DNA of 64,000 nucleotides from Caprella mutica. Taxonomy: Eukaryota; Arthropoda; Malacostraca; Amphipoda; Caprellidae. The notes below the pieces were generated by a model. That model was not told the DNA's origin, searched no databases, and saw only the letters and a program-made list of their open reading frames with translations. The DNA is taken from positions 124,001-188,000 of the forward strand of contig CANNZV010000947.1 of assembly GCA_947561585.1 (NCBI GenBank). Reading direction: 5' to 3'. Positions 52,301-60,579 of this stretch are shown piece by piece; positions within the stretch are counted from its first letter, which is position 1; each line of letters opens with the position of its first letter. The translations under genes were made by a program, and so were the position numbers.

Positions 52301-54772
52301 AATGCACTAATAACTAACATTCTTTTTTGACTTGATTTAAAAGAACCTTCCTTAGTTATATTTACAATCTCTCTGTATCTTGAATTTGAAATTGCTAAGA
52401 AGATTTCAGGTTAAATAAAAAGAAGCTTAATCACAAATTTAGCAATCAATTTTCGTCCAAATTCTAATGTAAATACTTTAGTTACTAATTTCGAAATAGA
52501 GTTTTCTTTTGCTAGAGCATTTCATTTGACTGCCAATTTAACAATACGACCAAACAATGGATCGTCTAACGACTATACTGGTGAAATGCGAGACATTGTT
52601 ACGGTGAAGCTGAAACAGATTGCTGTGGTGGGAGTGAAACGAAACTGTGAAACACATTGAATAAAACAGAACACAGAGGGAAACGAAACACTGAAATACA
52701 TTGAATGAAACAGAACACAGAGGGAAACTAAACACTGAAATACAGTGAATAAAACAGAACACAGAGGGAAACGAAACTGCGAAGCACACAGAATGAAACA
52801 GAACACAGAGGGAAACGAAACACTGAAATACACAGAATGAAACAGAACACAGAGGGAAACGAAACACAGAGTGAAACTCCAATAATAAGATGTTAGCAAT
52901 AAAGCAAAACTTACTCAGAGTACCATGTTAAATTTATTAAATGTAATTTATTTCAAACCAAAATAAAATTCATCCAGTTGTTCTGTGTAGTGACTAATAT
53001 ATTCGATACTAATGTGAATATCTGTGTACTGACACTATTCCGTACTAATGCAAATATTCTTGGAAAAACTCACTCAGCAAGACCGTTAATACTATCTTTA
53101 ACATTCGTGATAGATGCGTGAATACCAATACACTATATTTTACACGTCGTGACTAAATTTATTGCTGGGTATAATTATATTGATGATGATAAAGGGAAGG
53201 GTATAGTGCGAGTTATAGTGATGATAAAGGGAAGGGTATAGTGCGAGGTATAGTGATGATAAAGGGAAGGGTATAGTGCGAGGTATAGTGATGATAGAGG
53301 GAAGGGTATAGTGCGAGGTATAGTGATGATAAAGGGAAGGGTATAGTGCGAAGTATAGTGATGATAAAGGGAAGAGTATAGTGCGAGGTATAGTGATGAT
53401 AAAGGGAAGGGTATAGTGCGAGGTATAGTGATGATAAAGGGAAGGGTATAGTGCGAGTTATAGTGATGATAAAGGGAAGGGTATAGTGCGAGTTATAGTG
53501 ATGATAAAGGGAAGGGTATAGTGCGAGTTATAGTGATGATAAAGGGAAGGGTATAGTGCGAGGTATAGTGATAATATAGGGAAGGGTATGGTGCGAGGTA
53601 TAGTGATTATATTATGAAAGGTATAGTGAAAATATAGGGAAGAATATAGTTTGATATTAAGAAAGGTATAGTGGGGCGGTATAGTGTTAATATATGGAAA
53701 GGTATATTGTGATATAGTGATAATATAGGGAAAGGTATATCGTGGTATAGTGATAATATAGACAAATTTATAATTATTAATCATAAAAATTTCAATTCCT
53801 AAATTCAGAATAGCATTTTAATTATCTAATTATATTTTAGATATGAGCAGGTGATGCAGAGTTGAATGCATTGAGGCATTGTTCACCTCAGTAGGTCACA
53901 TAATAATTTCTCATGTTCTACCTATTAAACACATCTGATACGAGCAGTCATACTATGACTGATAGCATCTATAGAGTACGATAACATGTTCTCGTGACTC
54001 GAAATCTTACCCAAAATGTAGAAACATTATAACTATATTTAAGTAAATAATATAAGAATTTAAGAGAAGTTTTTTTACAATAGGCAATTAAGACTTTTTT
54101 TCCAGTTAGTGAATGTAGGCTGTAAAATGTGACTGGTTTCTTGCGGTAGAGTAATGAGTGATTCTTTACAAAGAGGAATGCTATGTATAACACTATTCTC
54201 TGGAATGGGAATGCTATAACACTATTCTCTGGAATAGGAATGGTATAACACTATTCTCTGGAATGGGAATGGTATTCCGAAGTGAGGGGTGAAAAAAAGT
54301 GAAGCGACAGACCTAATGAAGTAAATAATAAATAGTAATAAAGGAAATTAGAATAGTTACAGGGATGAAGCGTACTAGAAAGATTGACAATGGAACTGCC
54401 AAATAGTCAATTTGACTGCTTTTTACTTTTCAAACATTTGTATCTCATTAATTATTAATGGTAGGTACTTTATATTGAAGATCAAAAATTATCTACCAAA
54501 AATAATTACAAATGTTTGAAAAGTAAGAACAAGTCAAATTGACTGCTTGGTATAGTTCTAGTGGTAAGTACTAGTGTTGATGGTCAATAATGTGATGGTA
54601 CATACGAATGTCTAGTAGGAAGGGGTGGATGCTTAGTTAATTAGGCAGGTGTTCGTACCTTCCACACTGGTACTTTCTTTCTTCTACTTTCCGCTTCCGC
54701 AGAATAGTTTCCAGTGACATATACGGTTAAATGTCGAGTAAATTTGCTAACCTTTAGTATTTGTGACGTCAT
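37700..54772 (-). CDS. Large coiled-coil protein with C-terminal fibronectin type III domain
   Basis: Fifteen exons join in consistent phase, in transcription order: 54772-54659 (candidate), 48864-48694, 47711-47592, 47275-47138, 46901-46769, 46475-46371, 46237-46140, 45857-45741, 45534-45377, 44726-44577, 44289-44178, 44044-40775, 39246-38689, 38470-38405 and 38305-37700. They total 5916 bases, about 1971 residues. Residues 330-1560 or so are mainly heptad-rich coiled coil, with a basic PRKKRKASQK stretch resembling a nuclear localisation signal. The C-terminus (about 1875-1960) is one fibronectin type III domain. Several short QTD/QTE motifs (ATQTD, CVQTEE, VQTDH) punctuate it. There is no signal peptide or membrane helix, so an intracellular scaffold, possibly cytoskeletal, is inferred. 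I do not recognise the family. RIM-binding proteins also combine coiled coil and FN3, but they carry SH3 domains, which are absent here. Confidence 0.88.
38405..39246 (-). CDS. Two exons: basic, Ser-rich region with a CxxC motif
   Basis: Exon 39246-38689 (186 codons) begins KIQSSDSEIENS, has SVICFNCKNQ (a lone CxxC) and AEVQTDHVKDV. It then becomes basic and Ser/Pro-rich (PTRPKRSFIPKPVTKPK, LPPTPKSSPSRN), ending SALKK at gttctt. Exon 38470-38405 (22 codons, DSFRTRSSQHQ to IKRMV) follows. The region is probably disordered, with many possible phosphorylation sites; this is inferred from composition only. Confidence 0.85.
39438..39781. mobile_element. MITE family C, copy 1
   Basis: The left end is ctacaataagatacaacact followed by ctcggaaatttctg and gccatctggattt. 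The right end mirrors it: aaatccagatggcgcc, then gaaatttgagagagtggtgt and atcttactgtag. The centre carries ttgaaagtttcag facing ctgaaactttcaa. It lies in the intron between exons 40775-44044 and 38689-39246 of the coiled-coil gene. The open frame across its right half is not a gene. Confidence 0.85.
39782..40774. other. Intron sequence without recognised features
   Basis: AT-rich intron DNA of the minus-strand gene between MITE family C and the large coiled-coil exon. I see nothing specific in it. Confidence 0.6.
40775..44044 (-). CDS. Giant coiled-coil exon (1090 codons)
   Basis: One 3270-base exon between a ccttcag acceptor and a gtaagt donor. It opens SMQKERCLRESILEKQSL. A mixed region with CVQTEEVKIMG follows, then a long heptad-type coiled coil rich in Glu, Lys, Leu and Gln (for example LEQIETMQIEKMNLRKEQEQ). 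A break near 41400-41560 is acidic and Ser-rich with SDNETDDEDIKECRS and the basic PAPRKKRKASQK. A second coiled coil follows, ending with VCEILKRPVE. Similar composition occurs in golgins and in centrosomal and cytoskeletal scaffolds; composition alone cannot tell which. Confidence 0.93.
44178..45534 (-). CDS. Three coiled-coil exons
   Basis: Exons 45534-45377 (EPSEVSNLDSEEQLKA... to IEEETNR), 44726-44577 (CLESLEVDKGEARVLREQL... to ARLMVQR) and 44289-44178 (LDSQLTAAREMECLLSAS to KKIRELQ). They are Glu/Leu/Arg-rich heptads, and the GC content is higher than in the surrounding intron. The phases (2, 2, 0) fit exactly. They form the front of the coiled coil that continues in the giant exon. Confidence 0.9.
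44727..45376. other. Intron sequence without recognised features
   Basis: 650 bases of intron in the minus-strand gene. It is AT-rich, and no repeat unit or hairpin was recognised. Confidence 0.6.
45741..46475 (-). CDS. Three exons of the N-terminal, non-coiled region
   Basis: Exons 46475-46371 (TESEINVRKTPSLHSDLSD... to DRLRK), 46237-46140 (SQRHDVTSSSTFQESG... to NSATQTD) and 45857-45741 (NPDQFDSPQQHSVDL... to SVKLQ). They are Ser/Asp-rich and probably disordered. Phases 1, 1, 0 fit the neighbours. ATQTD resembles short linear motifs repeated elsewhere in this protein. Confidence 0.85.
45938..45958. mobile_element. Possible solo end of MITE family D
   Basis: ggtagaacccctctataatg resembles the end of the element at 19079-19311 (cagtagaactcctatatagt). 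No partner end is found nearby, so this may be a fragment or chance. Confidence 0.3.
46005..46135. repeat. Short tandem repeat on tatgttggtacctaa
   Basis: Five or six imperfect copies of acttatgttggtacctaatg, in an intron of the minus-strand gene. Confidence 0.75.
46288..46353. repeat. (TTTA)n microsatellite
   Basis: About 16 uninterrupted tetranucleotide units. It lies just outside the exon at 46371-46475. The long Phe/Ile/Tyr/Leu open frame here is an artefact of it. Confidence 0.95.
46769..48864 (-). CDS. Four exons near the N-terminus
   Basis: Exons 48864-48694 (FSDAEESSNLKDFGSPKSL... to GLDVTTEK), 47711-47592 (KSKRSLSPCTNKIS... to LEHQHK), 47275-47138 (DVQGQSPMLGEKMS... to LLEAVH) and 46901-46769 (ALRTLSSDLSGLQSKVSG... 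to RTEASG). The first two are Ser/Pro/Lys-rich (STPGDLSPPLSIDSG). The last two begin to show helical heptads. Phases 0, 0, 0, 1 agree with the following exon. The exon at 48864 starts in phase 0 after a catttcag acceptor, so a further upstream exon is required. Confidence 0.87.
46918..46967. mobile_element. Fragment shared with the repeat near 62.77 kb
   Basis: aataaatgccgcctaaaaga and ccgctatctgcgaaggaaat closely match aataaataccgccaaaaata and gtaatctgcgaaggtagc at about 62758-62805. This is probably the same dispersed element tail in two places. It starts about 16 bases from a splice acceptor. Confidence 0.5.
48003..48344. mobile_element. MITE family C, copy 2
   Basis: The left end is acaacagaaagatacaccac plus tctcggaaatttctg. 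The right end has gaaatttgcgagagttgtgt plus atcttactgtagta. The inner arms carry gccatctggattt and aaatccagatggcgcc. It lies in the intron between exons 47592-47711 and 48694-48864 of the same gene that carries copy 1. Confidence 0.85.
49745..49860. repeat. Short tandem repeat on actatcatctaccaaaataa
   Basis: Four imperfect copies of ggtactatcatctaccaaaa with aagaaggc spacers. Confidence 0.75.
51744..51810. mobile_element. MITE family A, left arm only
   Basis: agggtacgttacgaattatc followed by ggttggtctcacatcttcgg and tcatataagaaaaaacgata. No right arm follows, so the copy is truncated. Confidence 0.7.
52625..52872. repeat. 44-bp minisatellite, about 5.5 copies
   Basis: The unit contains gaaacagaacacagagggaa and acgaaacactgaaataca. 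The two long minus-strand open frames here (Phe/Ser/Val/Cys-rich) are translations of the array. Confidence 0.92.
53185..53620. repeat. 35-bp minisatellite, about 12 copies
   Basis: The unit is gatgataaagggaagggtat plus agtgcgaggtatagt. It is highly regular to about 53560, then decays to 53760. It shares the ggtatagtg core with the array at 165-477. Confidence 0.95.
54190..54280. repeat. 30-bp repeat, three copies
   Basis: Three copies of aacactattctctggaatgg plus gaatggtat. Confidence 0.85.
54394..54560. mobile_element. Foldback element, unclassified
   Basis: The left arm has gtcaatttgactgctttttac and ttttcaaacatttgtat. The right arm mirrors it with acaaatgtttgaaaagtaag and aagtcaaattgactgc. 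The outer ends (gaactgcc and ggtatagttc) are imperfect. It matches none of families A-D. Confidence 0.65.
54659..54772 (-). CDS. Candidate first coding exon of the coiled-coil/FN3 gene
   Basis: Read on the minus strand, TAA ATC ATG is followed by 38 open codons (MTSQILKVSKFTRHLTVY... ending RRKKVPVWK). They stop exactly at a gtacga donor in phase 0, which is the phase needed by the next exon at 48864. The in-frame TAA two codons upstream makes this ATG the natural start unless there is a hidden acceptor. The ATG lies inside a catgacgtca palindrome. The evidence is start, length, phase and donor only. A 38-codon open frame next to a GT can arise by chance, so the intron of 5.8 kb is unproven. 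Confidence 0.45.
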
Positions 54773-55327
54773 GATTTAACAATACTGATAAAATCTATTT
54801 AGAATTGTTTGAAATGAACAGTAACCCATAAATCATTGTAGGTTAGAACAGAGCACTTAGTAGAGTTTAAATAAATCCGTTAGAGTTTCCTCACCGGTTA
54901 GAGCTTCCACCGCACGTCGGACTAATACATTGCGGTTACGCACAGGGATCTAGTCCTGTAATTTTCCACTTCCACCCCCCATTTGGGGGGTAAATGGGGG
55001 ACTGTTTAACCCTTTGATGAATCGTGTGACACATAAGACCCCAATAATGTACAGCGTACAGTTACAAACATGAGAATAAAGCTTAATTTCCTTAACGACA
55101 GTAATTAAATTATTATGTACAGTATGTATCTTTTCTACATTTCAACTTATAATAACGGGTACAAATTACAACAGTTTCGAATGTGGTTCAAGTGGTGAGA
55201 AGATTAATGTTTAGTTAGTTTTGTTGCCTCCATTTTTGTTGCTAATATTTGAGATCAACTCAAAGAAGTTTGTGTAAAGGTTCGGACGTGACTTTTTGCA
55301 GGCACTTTGGAAACAACCTGACAATAT
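54773..55327. other. Upstream region of the minus-strand gene
   Basis: About 550 bases between the candidate start codon and the nested mobile elements. It contains a C/G hairpin at 54974-54991. No TATA box or initiator can be assigned with confidence. Confidence 0.4.
54974..54991. other. GC hairpin
   Basis: acccccca and ggggggt pair around ttt, followed by another G-run (aatggggg). It is unusual in this AT-rich sequence. Confidence 0.5.
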
Positions 55328-55382
55328 AGGGTACGTTACGAATTATAGAACGGTTCCACATCTTCGGTCACATAAGAAAAAC

Positions 55383-55720
55383 TGTTGAAATTTTAGTTAA
55401 ATGTATTACACACTCGTTATATATTTAATGTTAACTTCCTGTTAGACTAGCTCAGCTATATTAAATTACCTATTGTTTCAATAACCATGTATTACTTTTA
55501 ATGAGAAACGGACATAAGGTCTAAAGTCGATCACACTTCCGTCGAGGGTTAAATACCCTGTCTTGTAGCTTCTGAAATCAGTCTGTCTTGAACATTACTC
55601 AGTGAGAGATGAGTTCCACACTCATCTCTCCATAGACTTCTAATTGTATAACATATTTATTCTTTAAATAAACTCTATGTCTTAACGTTGTTAACCCACT
55701 GATTTAACCTAATTCTAACA
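55383..55720 (+). repeat. 5' LTR
   Basis: 338 bp, beginning tgttgaaattttagttaaat and ending cctaattctaaca. It contains a possible poly(A) signal (aataaa within tttaaataaactc, near 55665). Confidence 0.95.
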
Positions 55721-55734
55721 GGTTATGGGCCCAG
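55721..55734 (+). other. Primer binding site
   Basis: ggttatgggcccag immediately follows the LTR. It is complementary to the anticodon stem-loop of initiator tRNA-Met, as in insect copia elements. Confidence 0.85.
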
Positions 55735-56086
55735 TGAACGATAAGAGTTTATAAATCAAATTATGTTTAAACAAATTAGAAGTTTATAATAGTAATAAAA
55801 ACGAAGTGCTGTGAAAAAAGTGTTAACCTATATGAAACATATCACTTAAAACGCTTGCGTAAGCAAATCGTGCTCACGCGCTAATGAGGTCAATTATAAT
55901 GATTGCTCTAGCGAAAAATGCACTTGTGTTATAATATAATGATTTAGTATTTTTGCGGAAGAGGTGTCAAGAGAGGTCACAAATTACCTTTAAATCTGTG
56001 ACCTTATCCTTTGGTAAACAGTCTTTCAACAAAAGGTTCTTGCGAACTAAGGCTGTGTTACTGTTCCAATTAAATATTAATAATTA

Positions 56087-56838
56087 TATTCAGTGCAGTT
56101 ATTCTTATGAATTAGAATAATGTTAAAACATCAATTCAGTTAAACAGTAAATCAAGTTAACTGCTTTGGTTGTTTATTTTTGTTAAAGTATTGAATGATA
56201 GTAAATACTTATATTCAGTGCAGTTATTCTTATGAATTAGAATAATGTTAAAACATCAATTCAGTTGAACAGTAAATCAAGTTAACTGCTTTGGTTGTTT
56301 ATTTTTGTTAAAGTATTGAATGATAGTAAATACTTATATTCAGTGCAGTTATTCTTATGAATTAGAATAATGTTAAAACATCAATTCAGTTAAACAGTAA
56401 ATCAAGTTAACTGCTTTGGTCGTTTATGTTTGTTAAAGTATTGAATGATAGTAAATACTTATATTCAGTGCAGTTATTCTTATGAATTAGAATAATGTTA
56501 AAACATCAATTCAGTTAAACAGTAAATCAAGTTAACTGCTTTGGTTGTTTATTTTTGTTAAAGTATTGAATGATAGTAAATACTTATATTCAGTGCAGTT
56601 ATTCTTATGAATTAGAATAATTTTAAAACATCAAATTCAGTTAAACAGTAAATCAAGTTAACTGCTTTGGTTGTTTATGTTTGTTAAAGTATTGAATGAT
56701 AGTAAATACTTATATTCAGTGCAGTTATTCTTATGAATTAGAATAATGTTAAAACATCAATTCAGTTAAACAGTAAATCAAGTTAACTGCTTTGGTTGTT
56801 TATGTTTGTTAAAGTATTGAATGATAGTAAATACTTTC
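56087..56838 (+). repeat. 125-bp tandem repeat, six copies, inside the LTR element
   Basis: Copies start at 56087, 56212, 56337, 56462, 56587 and 56713 with tattcagtgcagttattctt. A partial seventh is near 56899. The copies are nearly identical. The flanks are also duplicated: ttcaacaaaaggttcttgcg at about 56025 recurs as ttcaacaaaaggctcttgcg at about 56837. It occupies the leader where the gag start should be. Confidence 0.95.
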
Positions 56839-56978
56839 AACAAAAGGCTCTTGCGAACTAAGAATTCTGTTTTTTGTTTCAATTGAATATTAATAATTAT
56901 ATTCAGTTATTCTTATGAATTAGAATAATGTTAAAACATCAATTCAGTTAAACAGTAAATCAAGTTTAACTGGTTTGG

Positions 56979-57290
56979 TTGTTTCAAGAAACATTTCAGA
57001 AAAACACGTGGGCTAACAAATTTCGTTTGAAGAAAAAGCTCTACAATCTAAAATTGAAGTCTCCTGATCTACTCGACTTTCATTTGAAGGAACTAACTGA
57101 AGTTTTTCAAGAGCTTGCCTTGTTAAATCAAGTGATCAGTGAAGAGGATAAAGTGATTTGTCTTCTGTCATCACTGCCAGGGCCGTTTGAAGTGCTTGTC
57201 ACTGCACTTGAAGCTCAGACAGACATCCCTAACTGGATTACCGTAGCTGACACACTCCGGAGTGAAGCTGAAAAGTTGAGTATTCTTCTC
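56979..57290 (+). pseudogene. Copia-type Gag remnant
   Basis: The open frame reads FQETFQKNTWANKFRLKK, then LKELTEVFQELALLN and VICLLSSLPGPFEVLVTAL. This order is typical of the central copia Gag (UBN2-type) region. There is no ATG and a stop lies just upstream, so the N-terminus is lost at the tandem-repeat boundary. The zinc-knuckle part is absent. The frame continues open to 57515, but after about 57290 it is reading a different, foreign-looking sequence out of frame. Confidence 0.8.
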
Positions 57291-57607
57291 AAACTAACAA
57301 CTACTCATCCCAGAGCTACCCCAATCTGGATACACCCAGCAAGGAGGAGGATACGGCACTTGAAACAGTGGGGGGTACTATGGACAGCAGCAGAATTACT
57401 ATGCACAGCAGCAACAGACACCGCTAACCCAAATCTCTTACGGCAACTGGGGACAACAGGCACCGGGCGGTTGGAATGCCGCAACCACTGGACAAGCTGC
57501 CGGTACTTGGAGTGACTATGGACAACAAACCGGACAAACGCCCCAGCAAAGCTGGAGCAACTCCACATACTTGTGGTGGCTATGGGAACTACAACTACAA
57601 GAAGTAA
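57286..57607 (+). pseudogene. Captured C-terminal fragment of an hnRNP-like RNA-binding protein
   Basis: Across three frames the sequence spells a Gln/Gly/Tyr/Asn-rich tail: NNYSSQSYP, then YTQQGGGYG, a stop, SGGYYGQQQNYYAQQQQ, SYGNWGQQAPGGWNA and SDYGQQTGQTPQQSW. It ends GGYGNYNYKK and TAA at 57605-57607. Frame changes occur near 57312 and 57575, and there is an in-frame stop near 57362. This composition is typical of prion-like tails of hnRNP A/B, squid or TIA-like proteins. The exact parent is not identified. It replaces the rest of gag and pol, suggesting capture of a host mRNA followed by decay. Confidence 0.6.
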
Positions 57608-58260
57608 AATAAGTAAAGACTTGTTTGTTTGTAAATAGCTACACAAGAAAGTGGTAGTGTTAAGTTGCTATAATGACTTAGTTTAACTGACATTTAACTT
57701 ACGCCATATTGTAGTTCTATTCACAGTAAATAAATAACCTGATGTTAGTCTAGTGGTAGGTTTAGTTAACTTTCGCCTCTACGGTTCTTGCACCGGTGTA
57801 TAACTTGCTTCAGCATTTGTGAAGTGAATTCTCAAATTAATTGAAATTAGGCTTTTGGATAGTAGTTAGATAGAATTTTTATTGCTTTTTAATGATCAGC
57901 AGATTAATCTTTGAATCGTAACAAAAACTACCGACACAGCATTTAATTATTATTTTAATTGATGACTCAGCATGTTTACTTAATAGAAGTACGCGGTCTA
58001 TTAGGTGAGCAAATGAATTGAATACAGATGAATTGATATTCATACTGTGAATATTTGTGAATATTTAGAAGTGAATATTTAGAAATAAATAATTTTTCAT
58101 TTTGAAATACTAATTAGATTTTGATGATTAGAAAATTTTAGATTCAAAATAAATTAGGAATTTGCAGGAATGAAATATTTTTAAATTAATATACATAAAT
58201 GAAATGGTTATATTTATAACTAATTTGTAGTAAAATATTAAACGAACTTTCAATTTTTCT
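57608..58260 (+). other. Interior of LTR element without recognised coding
   Basis: The first 130 bases, up to gtaaataaataacctg near 57735, could be the 3' untranslated tail of the captured mRNA; they include an AATAAA. The remainder is AT-rich and unassigned. Confidence 0.4.
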
Positions 58261-58502
58261 GAAGAAAGGAATTATTTGAAATAGAATTAAACCATTAATA
58301 AATGTTTAAAATTCTTGCAGTTATAGGTTTGATTTTTATGTTATATGTAAGTTTGAAATATTTTATATACATAGTATATTTTCTTTTTGGATTTCTGAAG
58401 ACTCTATTTTATATCGACATTCAGAAATAAAAAGAGGGGAAGAAAGGAATTATTTGAAATAGAATTAAACCATTAATAAATGTTTAAAATTCTTGCAGTT
58501 AT
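58261..58502 (+). repeat. 64-bp direct repeat in the LTR element
   Basis: gaagaaaggaattatttgaa and the next 44 bases occur at 58261-58324 and again, apparently identical, at 58439-58502. Confidence 0.9.
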
Positions 58503-58736
58503 GATTGTTCAATTTGAATTTCAGAATTTTTCAATTTGAGTTTTAATGTTTTGAATTTTAGGATTGATTAAAATGAGATTTATGTCTTTAAATTTAGAAT
58601 AATTCATTTCCTATGTAAATTGTTGTTCATTGTTTTTTTTTAATGGATCGTCTGACATATTCTCTAAATCGTTGCCTATTGATAGATTTACCAAATTTGT
58701 TAAATTAATAGGTATGAAAAATATATAATGTCGTGT

Positions 58737-58745
58737 GAGGAGGAG
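58737..58745 (+). other. Polypurine tract
   Basis: gaggaggag directly before the 3' LTR, the expected site for plus-strand priming. Confidence 0.85.
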
Positions 58746-59083
58746 TGTTGAAATTTTAGTTAAATGTATTACACACTCGTTATATATTTAATGTTAACTT
58801 CCTGTTAGACTAGCTCAGCTATATTAAATTACCTATTGTTTCAATAACCATGTATTACTTTTAATGAGAAACGGACATAAGGTCTAAAGTCGATCACACT
58901 TCCGTCGAGGGTTAAATACCCTGTCTTGTAGCTTCTGAAATCAGTCTGTCTTGAACATTACTCAGTGAGAGATGAGTTCCACACTCATCTCTCCATAGAC
59001 TTCTAATTGTATAACATATTTATTCTTTAAATAAACTCTATGTCTTAACGTTGTTAACCCACTGATTTAACCTAATTCTAACA
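58746..59083 (+). repeat. 3' LTR
   Basis: 338 bp, the same sequence by eye as 55383-55720, followed by the target duplication aaaac. Confidence 0.95.
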
Positions 59084-60579
59084 AAAACTTTATAATAATA
59101 ACTATTATTTACCTGGTTATTTTAATAATTATTATATTTTTTTAAGATGTGCAACCGTCCGCTAATTCATAACTTACCAAATGTGTTGAAACAAAAAGAA
59201 AACAGAATAGATATGATATATACATATATTAAAATATTAAATAATGAATGTTATTGTAATTAAAGAAAAGACACAAACATTCACAATACCTAAATAGGAA
59301 GATGTTAGTACAGAATATTTATTACAACACTTCACTGTTTACTACCACCCATTTATTACATTATGTAGGTATTCCACATGGAATGTTGCTGTCACTTTCA
59401 AATATGAGGACATGACAACAACAACATGACACAATACCATCACCATATTGACAGAGGAAGGGTGTTAAAAGTACAAAGGACTTGTCAAAGAGGTCAAATG
59501 AATTTAAAGCAAATAAGTCATGCATCACCTGTTTTAGAAATATTGTAATAAATAAATTAAATAAAGTACCAATCTGTTTTTCATTTAATTTGGTAGATAA
59601 ACATTTTTACCAATCTATTACAACTATTGAATTGATGCTACATAACTTATTAGTTCATTCTTAATATTTACAATATATTAGGTAGTGAATCTATGTTCGA
59701 AAATTAATTTATAAGAAATACGAAGATGATATTTATATCAATTTTAATCACAAGTGTATACGTTCCTTTGGCAAGTGTTCACGTTCTTAAATGCCGTTAC
59801 AAGTGCATACTGCATATCATTACACAGTGCATATTTAGCCAAGTGCATTACACAAGTGCACTCAAACCCCTTTAACAAGTAGCCAAGTGCATGTACATTC
59901 ACAACAAAGTAGGTTATCAAGTAACGGATAAGCATAACACTCTTCTTCAGTCAAATTACTGGGAACAAAATGTCACTCTATGGGGTTAGTGGTAATTATT
60001 ATTACTGTACAATGTACATACCTTACCGAAAGAACTGGAGCAATAGAAAGGGATATATGCTAGAAACATAACGCTACACGTAACGAAAATAATGTTCTAA
60101 ATCTATAAACTATCTTGTATACTAAAGTGTAAACCCTGTAAAATTAATAAAATGAAACAGTATGCAAGAGTGGTTTATTTTGGATTCATTCCTCTATTTC
60201 TAACTGTTATGAATGACAGCAAAGAAAAAGAACTGACACTGTAGAAAGAATAAGCTGGAGATCACTACCTGGGGTGCGTTGGAGTCTCCTTAAGTTATTT
60301 TATTTATTGAAAATAATTCAAAGTCATCTCAAGGGACTATTTTAGAGAAATAAAACCTCATTGTTGAAATAAGGTGAAGATTATTTAATCATTAACATAT
60401 AGGAAGAAGCTAAATTAATGATTCTGTAATAATTATCTATAAATTACACATATGCTTCATTCTATAAGCTATTTCATTCGAGTTACTAGCAATTGCAAGG
60501 AAGAAGAAATGAAACAAAAAGAAAGAACGGAAGACAACGGAAGTGAATCTATTATTCTGTATGAAACTAGGTGGATTGT

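Larger units (their letters stand above)
48865..54658. other. Probable first intron of the minus-strand gene
   Basis: About 5.8 kb with no supported exon. It holds a half MITE A (51744-51810), minisatellites at 49745-49860, 52625-52872, 53185-53620 and 54190-54280, and a foldback element at 54394-54560. A tgacgtca palindrome lies at about 50257. The rest is AT-rich. If the candidate exon at 54659-54772 is wrong, the true upstream exon could lie here or beyond the window. Confidence 0.5.
55383..59083 (+). mobile_element. Young, internally rearranged Ty1/copia-type LTR element
   Basis: A 3.7-kb element has two 338-bp LTRs (TG...CA) in which I see no mismatch. It is flanked by the duplication aaaac (55378-55382 and 59084-59088). 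A primer site ggttatgggcccag at 55721 matches the anticodon arm of initiator tRNA-Met, the half-tRNA priming known for Drosophila copia. The polypurine tract gaggaggag directly precedes the 3' LTR. The interior has a tandem-repeat leader, a gag remnant and a host-like segment. No protease, integrase or reverse transcriptase is recognisable, so it must have depended on proteins from a complete relative. Confidence 0.92.
55328..59178. mobile_element. MITE family A copy split by an LTR element
   Basis: The left arm (55328-55382) reads agggtacgttacgaattata and ggttccacatcttcggtcac. The right arm (59089-59178) carries aataataactattatttacc, a variant of the centre seen at 7005-7150, and ends gctaattcataacttacc. 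The LTR element sits between them with a 5-bp duplication, so the MITE is the older insertion. Confidence 0.75.

Noticed and set aside
52538..52899. Two overlapping minus-strand frames rich in Phe, Cys, Val and Ser
   Set aside because: They are translations of the 44-bp minisatellite, with no splice or start context.
53458..53784. Minus-strand Ile/Thr/Pro/Tyr-rich frame of 108 codons
   Set aside because: Translation of the 35-bp minisatellite and its degenerate end.
54895..54965. Possible tRNA-like sequence
   Set aside because: No consistent A and B boxes and no cloverleaf; no tRNA was recognised anywhere in the window.
57305..57646. 113-codon minus-strand frame with a hydrophobic segment
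   Set aside because: It is antisense to the Gln/Gly/Tyr-rich host-like segment; the hydrophobicity is the complement of Gln/Asn-rich codons.
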